DNA of 25,851 nt from an uncultured Lachnospiraceae bacterium (GTDB lineage: Bacteria; Bacillota; Clostridia; Lachnospirales; Lachnospiraceae): contig CAJURT010000047.1 of assembly GCA_910588875.1 (NCBI GenBank), forward strand, positions 1 to 25,851, in the 5' to 3' direction. A program made the position numbers and the translations under genes. The notes below the pieces were generated by a model. The model saw only the letters and a program-made list of their open reading frames with translations. It made no database searches and was not told where the DNA came from. Positions 6,593 through 14,914 of the stretch are shown here, one piece after another. Position 1 is the stretch's first letter, and every line of letters starts with the position of its first letter.

Positions 6593-7939
6593 ATGAAATA
6601 TATAACAGTGGATTTGGGAAGTACCTTTATAAAGGCCGGGCTTTTTGACGCAGAGGCCAATCAGCAGATTGCCAGGAAGAAATATCTGACTCCTGCCAGA
6701 AAAACAGAAAAGGGAAGCATGTATTATGAGAATCGTGCAGAGGAGTTTGTGGAGATTGTCAAAAGGATTATCCGGGAGTTTGCCGGTATGGCTCCGGATA
6801 CAGAGGGGATTCTGTTTTCCACACAGCAGCATGGATGTGTGATTTCCCATCCCCAGCTGGCAGAGGACATCTATATCTCATGGCAGGATACCCGCTGCCT
6901 GAAGGCCATGGCAGATACCAATATCAGCTATCTGGAAGAACTTCGGAAGAGATTCTCCAGGAAGGATATGGAGGTGAATGGTGTCTATATCAAACCGGCT
7001 CTGGCTTTATGTAACCTGTACGCTTTGTTTGAGGAGGAAAAGCTGTCCAGAAAACAGGATACCAGGATCGACACATTGGGTTCTTATATTATTCGGAAGC
7101 TGACGGGAAATGAGATCTGCCATATTACCAATGCTGCACCCATGGGATTTGCAGATATTCTCACCAATACCTGGCGCAGGGACATGCTGGCAGAGATCGG
7201 CCTGGATTTTATTCATCTTCCCGGGATTACGAAGGAACTGGAATGCTGCGGTACTTATCAGGAAGGGAATATTTCTGTTCAGGTATTTCCGGATGTGGGA
7301 GATGTGCAGACAAGCGTGTACGGGACAAATGCAGAGGCAGGGGATCTGGTCATGAATATCGGCACCAGTGGTCAGCTGATCTATCTGTCAGACCGGTTTG
7401 TGCCAGGAAATTATGAGATCCGGCCTTTTTACGACGGAAATTTCTGCAATGTCATATCCTGTATGCCGGGGGGACGGAATTTTGATGTACAGATTGATTA
7501 TATCCGGGATATCGGAGAGAAGATCTTCCAGGTTTCCCTGAAGCGGGAGGAGATCTGGCAGCAGCTGGGTTCCCAGGACGGCTGGGGGGAGACAGAAGGG
7601 CTAAAGGTGGACTGCGGCTTTTATGAACTGCCGGACCGGCTGGCGGACGGAAGCATCCGCCATATCAATCATGAGAATCTGACGCTTCGCAATGTGATCG
7701 GAGCCACGGCAGCGGATTTTGGCAGAGTATACTATAAATATGCCCGGATACTCCGGGGAGCCGGGGAATTCTCAGGAAAGCTGTACTTTACCGGCGGCGC
7801 CGTGTTAAAGAACCGATTGCTCCAGGAGGCAATCCGGCGTGAGTTTGGAGTGGAACAGGTAGTCTGCGCACAGGAGGATGAGGTGTTTGGCGGTATGCAG
7901 AGACTGATTCAAAACCGTGTGAAAGGAGGAAAAGGATGA
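6593..7939 (+). CDS. FGGY family carbohydrate kinase
   Basis: A 448-aa kinase of the actin/hexokinase-fold FGGY family. DLGSTFIKAGLFD (residues 7-19) is the phosphate-1 loop, FSTQQHG near 80-86 occupies the sugar-contact position (GQMHG in sedoheptulokinases), GDLVMNIGTSGQLI near 251-264 is the phosphate-2 region, and LYFTGGAVLKNRLLQEAI near 396-413 is the adenosine region. It would phosphorylate a sugar or sugar derivative with ATP. The substrate cannot be named, but its resemblance to sedoheptulokinase-like proteins and position between TRAP and aldolase genes suggest an imported polyol or sugar acid. It overlaps the aldolase gene by 4 bp (ATGA). Confidence 0.88.
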   Translation: MKYITVDLGSTFIKAGLFDAEANQQIARKKYLTPARKTEKGSMYYENRAEEFVEIVKRIIREFAGMAPDTEGILFSTQQHGCVISHPQLAEDIYISWQDTRCLKAMADTNISYLEELRKRFSRKDMEVNGVYIKPALALCNLYALFEEEKLSRKQDTRIDTLGSYIIRKLTGNEICHITNAAPMGFADILTNTWRRDMLAEIGLDFIHLPGITKELECCGTYQEGNISVQVFPDVGDVQTSVYGTNAEAGDLVMNIGTSGQLIYLSDRFVPGNYEIRPFYDGNFCNVISCMPGGRNFDVQIDYIRDIGEKIFQVSLKREEIWQQLGSQDGWGETEGLKVDCGFYELPDRLADGSIRHINHENLTLRNVIGATAADFGRVYYKYARILRGAGEFSGKLYFTGGAVLKNRLLQEAIRREFGVEQVVCAQEDEVFGGMQRLIQNRVKGGKG

Positions 7940-8697
7940 AACAGCGGATTCGTGCAGGAGAAGAATTGACAGGCATGTTTTTGTCGGAGGTGGCAGCGCC
8001 GAATTTGCTGCGCCTGATGCAGGCAGCCGGCCTTGATTACGTGATCATTGACTGTGAACACGGAAGCTTTGATTACTCTCAGGTGTCGGCGCTGGCAGCG
8101 GTGGGCAACGGAATTCATTTTCCGGTGATTATCCGGATCCCTTCAGCCTCCCGTGAGTGTACTCAGAAATATCTGGACGCAGGGGCGGACGGATTGCTGC
8201 TTCCCATGACAGAGAGTGCGGAGCAGGTACAAAAGATGGTACGGTACGGGCTTTACGCTCCGGAGGGAAAACGGGGGATTTCCACTATGCGTCCTCACAG
8301 TAATTATAATCCGGGCCGGTTAGCGGAATATACGAAAAAGGCGAATGACAGGGTTATGCTCTTTGTTCAGATCGAGACCAAAAAGGGAGTGGAGGGAATC
8401 GGGGAGATTCTGAAAGTTCCGGGGGTGGACGGGGTATGGATCGGGCCTAATGATCTGGCGTGTGACCTTGGAGGGATCGGTGATTTTTCCGTACCGGGGA
8501 TGGAAGAGAGCATAGAGCGGGTGATAGCCGCGGCAAAGGCCTGCAGGCTTCCCTGCGGAATCATCAGTTCAAAGGTAGATATGATCCGGAAATATCGTGA
8601 AAAGGGCATGACGATGTTTAGCTGTGACAGCGAGATGGGGCTTTTGAAGAAAGGAATATTGGCAATGCGGCAAGGATGTGCTTCGGGAAGCAGATAG
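7936..8697 (+). CDS. HpcH/HpaI family class II aldolase (2-keto-3-deoxy sugar acid aldolase-like)
   Basis: A 253-aa TIM-barrel aldolase. Motifs in order are IDCEHGSFD near 35-43, IIRIPSA near 62-68, DAGADGLLLPM near 77-87, YAPEGKRG near 107-114, LFVQIETKKGVEGI near 142-155 with the metal-binding glutamate, and GVDGVWIGPNDLACDLG near 162-178 with the metal-binding aspartate. Family members such as HpaI and GarL split pyruvate from 4-hydroxy-2-oxo acids using a divalent metal. The likely product here is pyruvate plus an aldehyde or its phosphate. AAAGGAGG precedes the ATG, which overlaps the kinase stop. It is the last gene of the TRAP operon. Confidence 0.9.
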   Translation: MKQRIRAGEELTGMFLSEVAAPNLLRLMQAAGLDYVIIDCEHGSFDYSQVSALAAVGNGIHFPVIIRIPSASRECTQKYLDAGADGLLLPMTESAEQVQKMVRYGLYAPEGKRGISTMRPHSNYNPGRLAEYTKKANDRVMLFVQIETKKGVEGIGEILKVPGVDGVWIGPNDLACDLGGIGDFSVPGMEESIERVIAAAKACRLPCGIISSKVDMIRKYREKGMTMFSCDSEMGLLKKGILAMRQGCASGSR

Positions 8698-8813
8698 GCA
8701 GAGAAGGATAGGATATACCGCAATGTGGGGGTGCAATGGCGGAAATGAATTCTCAGACACACTCTAAGCGGGTAAGGGAAAACAAGAAAAACAGAGGCAA
8801 GTGATTTCAGGAG

Positions 8814-8904
8814 AAAAGACGGCAGTGATACGGATGGGTTGCCATAACAGCGACGTGTGAAGACACGGTAGCGCAGGCCAGGCTCACCGTAACTGCCGTC
8901 TTTT
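8814..8904 (+). terminator. 91-nt long irregular hairpin at the end of the TRAP operon
   Basis: AAAAGACGGCAGT (8814-8826) pairs with ACTGCCGTCTTTT (8892-8904). Continuing inward, TACGG/CCGTA, GCC/GGC, GCG/CGC and CGTGT-GAAG-ACACG (8854-8867) form an almost unbroken helix capped by a GAAG tetraloop. The outer stem ends in TTTT and the sequence goes on as AAAATAA. The simplest reading is a strong terminator separating the operon from the next promoter. A dedicated structured RNA is not excluded, and it matches no riboswitch I recognise. Confidence 0.6.
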
Positions 8905-8914
8905 AAAATAACCC

Positions 8915-8943
8915 TTGCACAATCAGAGGTTTCTTCGTAAAAT
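8915..8943 (+). promoter_or_regulatory. Promoter of the reductase-GntR fusion gene
   Basis: TTGCAC (8915-8920) and TAAAAT (8938-8943) are 17 bp apart, 46 bp before the ATG at 8990. It starts just after the long hairpin. The fusion gene therefore appears to be transcribed independently of the TRAP operon. Confidence 0.65.
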
Positions 8944-8989
8944 ATATGATGAACGAAAGAGAGAACGCTGGAAAGACAGGGAGGAAACG

Positions 8990-10576
8990 ATGGAAAGGGA
9001 TGAAATCCGAAGTGTGGCGATTGTGGGACTTGGCGCTATGGGAGCAGGATACGCAAAGCGGATTGAGGAGAACAATCAAAAGGCCAGGCTGTATGGAATT
9101 GTGAGAAATCCCCAGGAATATAAGAAGGATCCGGTTTTGGTTAACGGTGAGAGGCTGGATATCGAATATGTTTCATTAAAGGAGGGGATAAAGGAACCGG
9201 CAGACCTGGTGATTCTGGCGGTGAAATCCTATCATTTGCCGGAGGTGATGCAAAGCCTGGAAGTACTGATCGGTGAGAACACGATTTTGCTCTCTCTGCT
9301 CAACGGACTTGGCAGTGAGAGGCAGCTGGCAGATGCTTTCGGCAAGGATCATGTGCTGTATGCCACGGTTACGGGGGCCGATACCAACAGAAAGGAGAAG
9401 CAGGTTACCTGCAGCTGCTGCGGGTGTCTGTATTTCGGAGAGAGGAAAAATGATGTCCGGACTTCCCGGGTGAGCCGGGTGGCAAGGTTTTTGGAGCAGA
9501 GCGGCATTGATTACGAAGTTCCGGCGGATATGGAATATAAGCTTTGGGAGAAATTCCTGATCAACGTAGGCTGCAACCAGACAAGCACAGTGTATCAGAT
9601 GAATTATGGGAAGCTGAGGGAAAGCGCAGAAGCGATGGAGAAAATGCGGAGCGCCCAGCGTGAGGTGATCCGGCTGGCCGGATATTACGGCGTACCCTTG
9701 AGCGAGGATAATATTACGGCATGGGAAGCGGATTTACAGCGTTTGACTCCCCAGGGAAGATCCTCCATGCTGCACGATTACTGGCAGGGAAGACCTCTGG
9801 AAACGGAGATACTGGGGGATGCGGTGATGGAGATGGCAACAGAGGCCGGCATTCCTGTGCCGGTTAACAGGGAACTCAACGACAGAATCCATCAGATGAT
9901 TCTCGAACGGAATCTGGTAAACCGGGGTTCACCGGCAACTCCCGATAAGATTGCCAATCAGCTGCGAATGGATATTCTGCATCAGAAGATCAGAAAAGGG
10001 GACAAGATGGCAGAGAATCAGCTGGCAAAGCGCTTTTCTGCCAGCCGGAGTTCTGTGAGGACAGCATTGCAGATTCTGTCCAATGAGGGGCTGATTCTTA
10101 CTCATAAAAACGGCCGGAGGGAGGCTGTGGAATTTACCGAGAAACAGGTGATTGAACTATACCATTTTCGATGGCTGCTGGAGCAGGAGGCATTAAAACG
10201 GATGCTGAGCCAGAAAAAATCCATATTTCCGCTGATAGCAGAAGTATTGGCAAGGATAGAGAAGGCATGTCTGGAAAAGAGCAGCGATGTGGACTGGTAT
10301 GACCTGGATGTCTGCTTTCACAGGGCGCTGGTTCGTTCATCCGGAAATATGTTCCTGATTAATGCCTGGGAAAGCAATGCCCAGCTGGTGTATACTCTGA
10401 TGAATTTCAATACCTCCGCCGGATATGCCCAGGAATACGCGGATACCTTTTTTGACAAACATAAGCGGTTATATGAGTTGTGCCTGTCAGATGACGGACA
10501 ATGCTTTCAGGAACTGGAGAAACATATTATGGATGCAGAGATTATCACGAAATCCCTTTTGGGGGCATCTATGTGA
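8990..10576 (+). CDS. Fusion of ketopantoate reductase-like oxidoreductase with a GntR/FCD transcriptional regulator
   Basis: A 528-aa protein with two complete modules in one uninterrupted frame. Residues 1-307 are a PanE/ApbA-type NADPH-dependent 2-oxoacid reductase. The Rossmann motif is VGLGAMG, K79 sits in VKSYHL, LLNGLGS follows, catalytic K184 sits in YKLWEKFLINVGCN, and E273 sits in LETEILGD. Residues about 318-385 form a GntR winged helix (HTH about 341-363, AENQLAKRFSASRSSVRTAL). Residues about 390-520 are an FCD ligand domain with a full metal site, D440, H444, H491 and H512. No start codon with a ribosome binding site was found at the junction (308-318). A longer frame upstream was rejected because it begins inside the -35; GGAGG precedes the chosen ATG. 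It probably regulates the TRAP operon and may act on the same 2-oxo metabolite (inference). Confidence 0.9.
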   Translation: MERDEIRSVAIVGLGAMGAGYAKRIEENNQKARLYGIVRNPQEYKKDPVLVNGERLDIEYVSLKEGIKEPADLVILAVKSYHLPEVMQSLEVLIGENTILLSLLNGLGSERQLADAFGKDHVLYATVTGADTNRKEKQVTCSCCGCLYFGERKNDVRTSRVSRVARFLEQSGIDYEVPADMEYKLWEKFLINVGCNQTSTVYQMNYGKLRESAEAMEKMRSAQREVIRLAGYYGVPLSEDNITAWEADLQRLTPQGRSSMLHDYWQGRPLETEILGDAVMEMATEAGIPVPVNRELNDRIHQMILERNLVNRGSPATPDKIANQLRMDILHQKIRKGDKMAENQLAKRFSASRSSVRTALQILSNEGLILTHKNGRREAVEFTEKQVIELYHFRWLLEQEALKRMLSQKKSIFPLIAEVLARIEKACLEKSSDVDWYDLDVCFHRALVRSSGNMFLINAWESNAQLVYTLMNFNTSAGYAQEYADTFFDKHKRLYELCLSDDGQCFQELEKHIMDAEIITKSLLGASM

Positions 10577-10605
10577 GAAGGGAAAGGCTTTATCAATAGT
10601 CCGGG

Positions 10606-10634
10606 TTGATATTTTAAGCAGTTCATAGTAGAAT
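10606..10634 (+). promoter_or_regulatory. Promoter of the broken lipoprotein gene
   Basis: TTGATA (10606-10611) and TAGAAT (10629-10634) are separated by 17 bp and lie 60 bp upstream of the GTG at 10694. Confidence 0.55.
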
Positions 10635-10693
10635 ATGGTCAGGCATAAAGATTTTGCCAAAAATCATTCAAAAGAGGAACAAAGGGGAAAAGC

Positions 10694-11698
10694 GTGAAAA
10701 AAAGAAAGATTTTTTGTTCTTGATATTGCTGGCCTTTGTATTGTCCGGATGCCAGGCAAAGAGCCGGGAAGCATCCGAAAAAACAGAATCTGCAAGTAAT
10801 CAGAAAAAGGAACAGAAGAAAACGAAAAAGGCCGCCAAAGAACCAAAGAAGAACGAAGAAGAGGAAGAAGAGTCCGGGGAGGATATCCAGGATAAACCGG
10901 ACCTGGGAATATGGATCCAGGAGAACCTGGCCAGCGAATGGAATGGCCAGGTGACATTAATGAGTGCTTCCTATGACCATGTATGCGAGCCAGTATGCGG
11001 ATATAAACGGGGATGGGGAACCGGAAGAGATCTATGTGAACCTGTATGAGCCCCAGCCGGGCTACGAAGACAGCCAGATCCATGTGTATGTCAACGGGAA
11101 GGATACGGCCTGTTACACAGGCACCCAAAGCTGGTTTGACAGCGCTTCCCTGATGAAGACGGAGGACGGCGATTTCTACCTATATATAGATGTGTCGGAA
11201 ATAGACAGCGTGGATCGGATTTTTGTGTTTAGTTTCAGCGGAGGCGGGGCGATCCATGAGGGGGAGTACCAGGGAGGGCTGGAAGGGTTTATTACCGATC
11301 CCGGCCGTTTTAAAGTATTCTCCCATCTGGATGTATTGGGTACACATTCCGGATACAAATATTACCATGTGGGAAATGACGGTTTGCCGGAGCCGGATGA
11401 CAAGACATATACGATTGTACGGTACCAGTATGGGGATGAGCCGGAACCCTGCTTAACGTCCAAGGTTCCGGTTGCCGTATGGTTTGTGGGCAGGGACGGG
11501 AGAGTGGAGGAGGAACCGCAGGAACTCCCTGCCGGAACCAGGTTTTATTTTTGCAGGACGGATAACAGAAGTTATGTGGAGATGGAACTGGAGGATGGAA
11601 GGCGCTGCCAGGTTCGGGTTGATTTATCTTCCTGGCCAAGGACAGTCAATGGGATGGAGGAAAATGAGTGTTTTGACGGAATTATGTATGCAGGATAA
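10694..11698 (+). pseudogene. Frameshifted lipoprotein gene with DxNGDG repeat-type motif
   Basis: Two frames together make one recognisable lipoprotein. The first encodes a signal sequence, LLAFVLSGC with lipobox LSGC, a Lys/Glu-rich linker and SEWNGQVTLMSASYD, then runs into unrelated sequence and stops at 11049. The second frame takes over at about 10985 with YASQYADINGDGEPEEIYVNLYE, an EF-hand/FG-GAP-like calcium loop, and continues to 11698. One extra base near 10980-10990 would explain this. The natural start GTG at 10694, after AAAGGGG, is also out of frame with the signal peptide; one more T in the T6 run at 10710-10715 would restore it. Two frame breaks suggest decay, phase variation or assembly error. 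Function unknown. Confidence 0.7.
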
Positions 11699-11767
11699 AG
11701 GGAATAGACACAGTGTTTCTTAAACAAACAGTGGAATGGAGGGAGTTAAAAAAGGGGGAGACGAAAA

Positions 11768-12019
11768 ATGGGCAACAGGAATTTTTGGATTTTGCTGCTT
11801 CTTTTATTGGCGGGCATTGTGCTGGGAGGATTTTTGGGAAGCCTGGCGGAGGGGGTTGCGTGGCTGTCATGGCTGAATTTTGGGCAGTCCTTTGGACTGG
11901 ATGAGCCCCTGGTCCTGAATTTGGGGGTGTTAGTCATTACCTTCGGCCTTTCCATAAGGATTTCCATGGCAGGTATTTTGGGGGTGGCAGCGGCGCTGCT
12001 GGTTTACCGGTATATATGA
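11768..12019 (+). CDS. DUF4321 family small membrane protein
   Basis: An 83-aa protein with two or three hydrophobic segments (about 7-27, 47-62 and 67-80). It matches the clostridial DUF4321 pattern: it starts GNRNFWILLLLLLAGIVLGG, continues through WLNFGQSFGLDEPLVLNLGVL, and ends in a short hydrophobic segment and YRYI. Function is unknown. A GGGGGAG ribosome binding site precedes the ATG. It is followed 78 bp later by the purine permease, perhaps co-transcribed. Confidence 0.85.
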   Translation: MGNRNFWILLLLLLAGIVLGGFLGSLAEGVAWLSWLNFGQSFGLDEPLVLNLGVLVITFGLSIRISMAGILGVAAALLVYRYI

Positions 12020-12025
12020 TGGGTG

Positions 12026-12039
12026 CGGAAATATTTCCG
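12026..12039. repeat. 14-bp perfect palindrome upstream of the NCS2 permease
   Basis: CGGAAATATTTCCG is a perfect inverted repeat between the DUF4321 stop and the permease start. It may be an operator or weak hairpin; nothing else supports a role. Confidence 0.3.
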
Positions 12040-12097
12040 TAAACATAGATGCATGGCAAGGCAACACATTGTGAGGCAACAGAAAGGGGATAAAACC

Positions 12098-13468
12098 ATG
12101 AATATGGAAAAGATGTTTCACCTGAAAGAAAGGCATACGGATGTGAAGACAGAGGTTCTTGCGGGAATTACCACGTTTATGACCATGGCCTATATCCTGG
12201 CAGTGAACCCAAATATCCTGGGGGCTACGGGGATGGACAGCGGGGCAGTGTTTACGGCAACGGCGCTGGCTTCCCTGATAGCCACGCTTTTGATGGCTGT
12301 CTTTGCCAATTATCCGTTTGTGCTGGCACCCGGCATGGGGCTCAATGCCTATTTCGCTTACACGGTGGTGCTGCAGATGGGGTATACCTGGCAGACAGCG
12401 CTGGCGGCGGTTTTTATTGAGGGGATCATTTTTATCATCCTCTCCCTGACCAATGTGCGGGAGGCCATTTTCAATGCAATTCCTATGAACCTAAAGCATG
12501 CGGTTTCTGTGGGTATCGGTATTTTTATCGCCTTTATCGGCATGCAGAACGCGAAAATCGTGGTGGACAGCGCCACGCTGGTATCCCTGTATTCCTTTAA
12601 GGGGTCTGTGGAAGGCGGAGTTTTTTTCAGCGAAGGGATTACCGTTTTGCTGGCATTGCTGGGGATCCTGATTACGGGAATCCTCCTTATCAAAAAGGTT
12701 AAGGGGAATATCCTTTGGGGTATTTTAATCACCTGGGTTCTGGGGATTTTGTGCCAGGTTACCGGGCTCTACAAAATCAATCCGGATCTGGGATGCTTCA
12801 GCCTGCTTCCTGATTTTTCCGGCGGCATTTCGGTCCCAAGCCTGGCGCCTACCTTAATGCAGATGGATTTTAAGGGGATCCTTACCCTGGATTTCTTTGT
12901 GGTTATGTTCGCGTTTCTGTTTGTGGATCTGTTTGACACACTGGGGACCTTGATCGGCGTGGCATCCAAGGCGGATATGCTGGATGGAGAAGGAAGGCTT
13001 CCCGGTATCCGGGGGGCTTTGATGGCAGATGCCATCGGGACATCTGTGGGCGCAGTCTTGGGAACCTCAACCACGACCACATTTGTGGAGAGCGCTTCCG
13101 GAGTGGCAGAAGGGGGAAGGACGGGGCTCACGGCGGTGACGGCTGCCGTCTTGTTTGGGCTTTCCTTGTTCCTGTCCCCGATCTTTTTGGCGATCCCCTC
13201 CTTTGCGACAGCGCCGGCTTTGGTGGTGGTCGGGTTTTTGATGATGACCTCCATCACCAAAATTGATTTTGAGGATTATACGGAGGCGATTCCGGCCTAT
13301 ATTGCAATCATTGCCATGCCGTTTATGTACAGCATTTCCGAGGGGATTGCCATGGGGGTTATCTCTTATGTGGTGGTGAACCTGGCGGCGGGGAATTCTT
13401 CAAAGAAGATCAGCCCGTTGATGTACGTCCTGGCATTATTGTTTGTGGTCAAATATATCATGCTATGA
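12098..13468 (+). CDS. NCS2 family purine permease (guanine/hypoxanthine type)
   Basis: A 456-aa polytopic permease with about 13-14 membrane segments, of the AzgA/PbuG subgroup of nucleobase:cation symporters. It opens with FHLKERHTDVKTEVLAGITTFMTMAYILAVNP and contains LAPGMGLNAYFAY (helix 3), DLFDTLGTLIGVASKADML and GTSTTTTFVESASGVAEGGRTGLTA, all strongly conserved in this subgroup. It imports purines such as guanine and hypoxanthine. The frame is open to an upstream GTG at 12023, but AAAGGGGA at 12083-12090 points to the ATG at 12098. No purine riboswitch was recognised upstream. Confidence 0.93.
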   Translation: MNMEKMFHLKERHTDVKTEVLAGITTFMTMAYILAVNPNILGATGMDSGAVFTATALASLIATLLMAVFANYPFVLAPGMGLNAYFAYTVVLQMGYTWQTALAAVFIEGIIFIILSLTNVREAIFNAIPMNLKHAVSVGIGIFIAFIGMQNAKIVVDSATLVSLYSFKGSVEGGVFFSEGITVLLALLGILITGILLIKKVKGNILWGILITWVLGILCQVTGLYKINPDLGCFSLLPDFSGGISVPSLAPTLMQMDFKGILTLDFFVVMFAFLFVDLFDTLGTLIGVASKADMLDGEGRLPGIRGALMADAIGTSVGAVLGTSTTTTFVESASGVAEGGRTGLTAVTAAVLFGLSLFLSPIFLAIPSFATAPALVVVGFLMMTSITKIDFEDYTEAIPAYIAIIAMPFMYSISEGIAMGVISYVVVNLAAGNSSKKISPLMYVLALLFVVKYIML

Positions 13469-13546
13469 TGGTTGGGGTCCCAAGTTCAAAAATCCTGGTA
13501 TCACGCTATAGAATTAACGAGAAACCGTAAATACAGAGGTGAAAAA

Positions 13547-14914
13547 ATGGAGTCACAAAAAAAGGCTTATGAGATGGATATGTGCAGCGGGCCTCTCTTT
13601 TCCAAGCTGGTGGTGTTTGCAGTGCCGCTGATTCTGTCAGGAATTCTCCAACTCCTGTTTAATGCAGCGGATATCATTGTGGTGGGGCATTATGCAGGGA
13701 GTGAATCCCTGGCAGCAGTGGGGTCTACCAGTTCCCTGATCAACCTGCTGGTCAATGTATTTATCGGGCTGTCGGTGGGAACGAATGTGTTGGTTGCCCA
13801 GTATTTCGGGGCCCACAGGCAAAAGGATCTGGAGGATACGGTGCACACGGCAATGATGCTGGCAGTGATCGGCGGTGTGCTGCTGATTGCCGTTGGGATC
13901 GTGCTGGCAAACCCACTGTTAGAGTTGATGGGGACTCCGGAGGATGTGCTGTCCCTGGCAGTGCTTTATATGCAGATCTTTTTTGCGGGGATGCCGGCAA
14001 CCCTGGTTTACAATTTCGGGAGCGCAGTCTTAAGGGCAGTGGGAGATACCCGCAGGCCTCTGTACTACCTGCTTTTGGCCGGGATTATCAATGTGCTGTT
14101 AAACCTGTTTTTTGTTATCCGCCTCCATATGGGGGTGGCAGGCGTGGCGCTTGCTACGGTGATTTCCCAGTGTATCTCAGCAGCATTGATCCTCCGCTGC
14201 CTGATGGTTTCCGATGCGCCATACCGTCTGTACCTTAGCCGCTTAAGGCTGGTAAAGGCGAAGATGGCGGCGATTGCCAGGATCGGGCTTCCCGCAGGGC
14301 TCCAGGGCGCTATTTTTTCTATATCCAATGTGCTGATCCAGTCATCAGTGAACTCTTTCGGTTCCGTGGCAATGGCGGGAAATACGGCTGCGGCCAACAT
14401 AGAAGGGTTTGTATACACATCCATGAATGCGGTTTATCAGACAGCATTAAGTTTCACCAGCCAGAATTATGGCGCCAAAAATTGGAAGCGGATGACTTTG
14501 ATTGAATGGTATTGCCAGGGGATTGTGATTGTGATAGGGCTTGTGATGGGGATTGGGGTAGTGTGGATGGGCCCCCGGCTTTTGGCGATATACCGTCCGG
14601 ATGCCCAGGTGATCCAATATGGCATGAACCGTCTGCGCCTGGTCTGCGGCCCCTATTTTTTGTGTGGGATGATGGAGGTTATGGTAGGCGCCCTGCGGGG
14701 AGTCGGATGTTCCCTGCTGCCGATGTTTGTATCCCTGACCGGCGCCTGTGCTTTCCGCGTGGTGTGGATTTTCACGGTTTTTTCCCTTAGCCCGACTCTG
14801 CCCACCTTATATATTTCTTATCCGGTCTCCTGGGCGATTACATTTTTGGCGCATTCCGTCTGCTATGTGGGGGTTCGGCGGCAGATTGCCAGGAAAGAGG
14901 GGAATAAGGCATGA
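13547..14914 (+). CDS. MATE family efflux transporter (first of three)
   Basis: A 455-aa protein with 12 membrane helices in two homologous halves, typical of the NorM/DinF-type multidrug and toxin extrusion superfamily. It begins SGPLFSKLVVFAVPLILSG, continues with LFNAADIIVVGHYAGSESLAAVGS, and has FTSQNYGAKNWKRM in the second half. These exporters use Na+ or H+ gradients; substrates cannot be inferred. AGAGGTG precedes the ATG at 13547; an upstream in-frame start at 13472 has no ribosome binding site. Its stop overlaps the next gene by 4 bp. Confidence 0.93.
   Translation: MESQKKAYEMDMCSGPLFSKLVVFAVPLILSGILQLLFNAADIIVVGHYAGSESLAAVGSTSSLINLLVNVFIGLSVGTNVLVAQYFGAHRQKDLEDTVHTAMMLAVIGGVLLIAVGIVLANPLLELMGTPEDVLSLAVLYMQIFFAGMPATLVYNFGSAVLRAVGDTRRPLYYLLLAGIINVLLNLFFVIRLHMGVAGVALATVISQCISAALILRCLMVSDAPYRLYLSRLRLVKAKMAAIARIGLPAGLQGAIFSISNVLIQSSVNSFGSVAMAGNTAAANIEGFVYTSMNAVYQTALSFTSQNYGAKNWKRMTLIEWYCQGIVIVIGLVMGIGVVWMGPRLLAIYRPDAQVIQYGMNRLRLVCGPYFLCGMMEVMVGALRGVGCSLLPMFVSLTGACAFRVVWIFTVFSLSPTLPTLYISYPVSWAITFLAHSVCYVGVRRQIARKEGNKA

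Noticed and set aside
8814..8904. Known riboswitch (fluoride, c-di-GMP, purine, guanidine)
   Set aside because: The conserved cores I remember for these classes are missing; it is a single long helix and lies before a regulator gene start only by position.
8915..8989. N-terminal extension of the reductase-GntR fusion starting at TTG 8915
   Set aside because: The TTG is part of the predicted -35 element and the true Rossmann fold begins after 8990, which has its own ribosome binding site.
12023..12097. N-terminal extension of the NCS2 permease
   Set aside because: No ribosome binding site at the upstream GTG and the extension covers a palindrome; AAAGGGGA points to the ATG at 12098.
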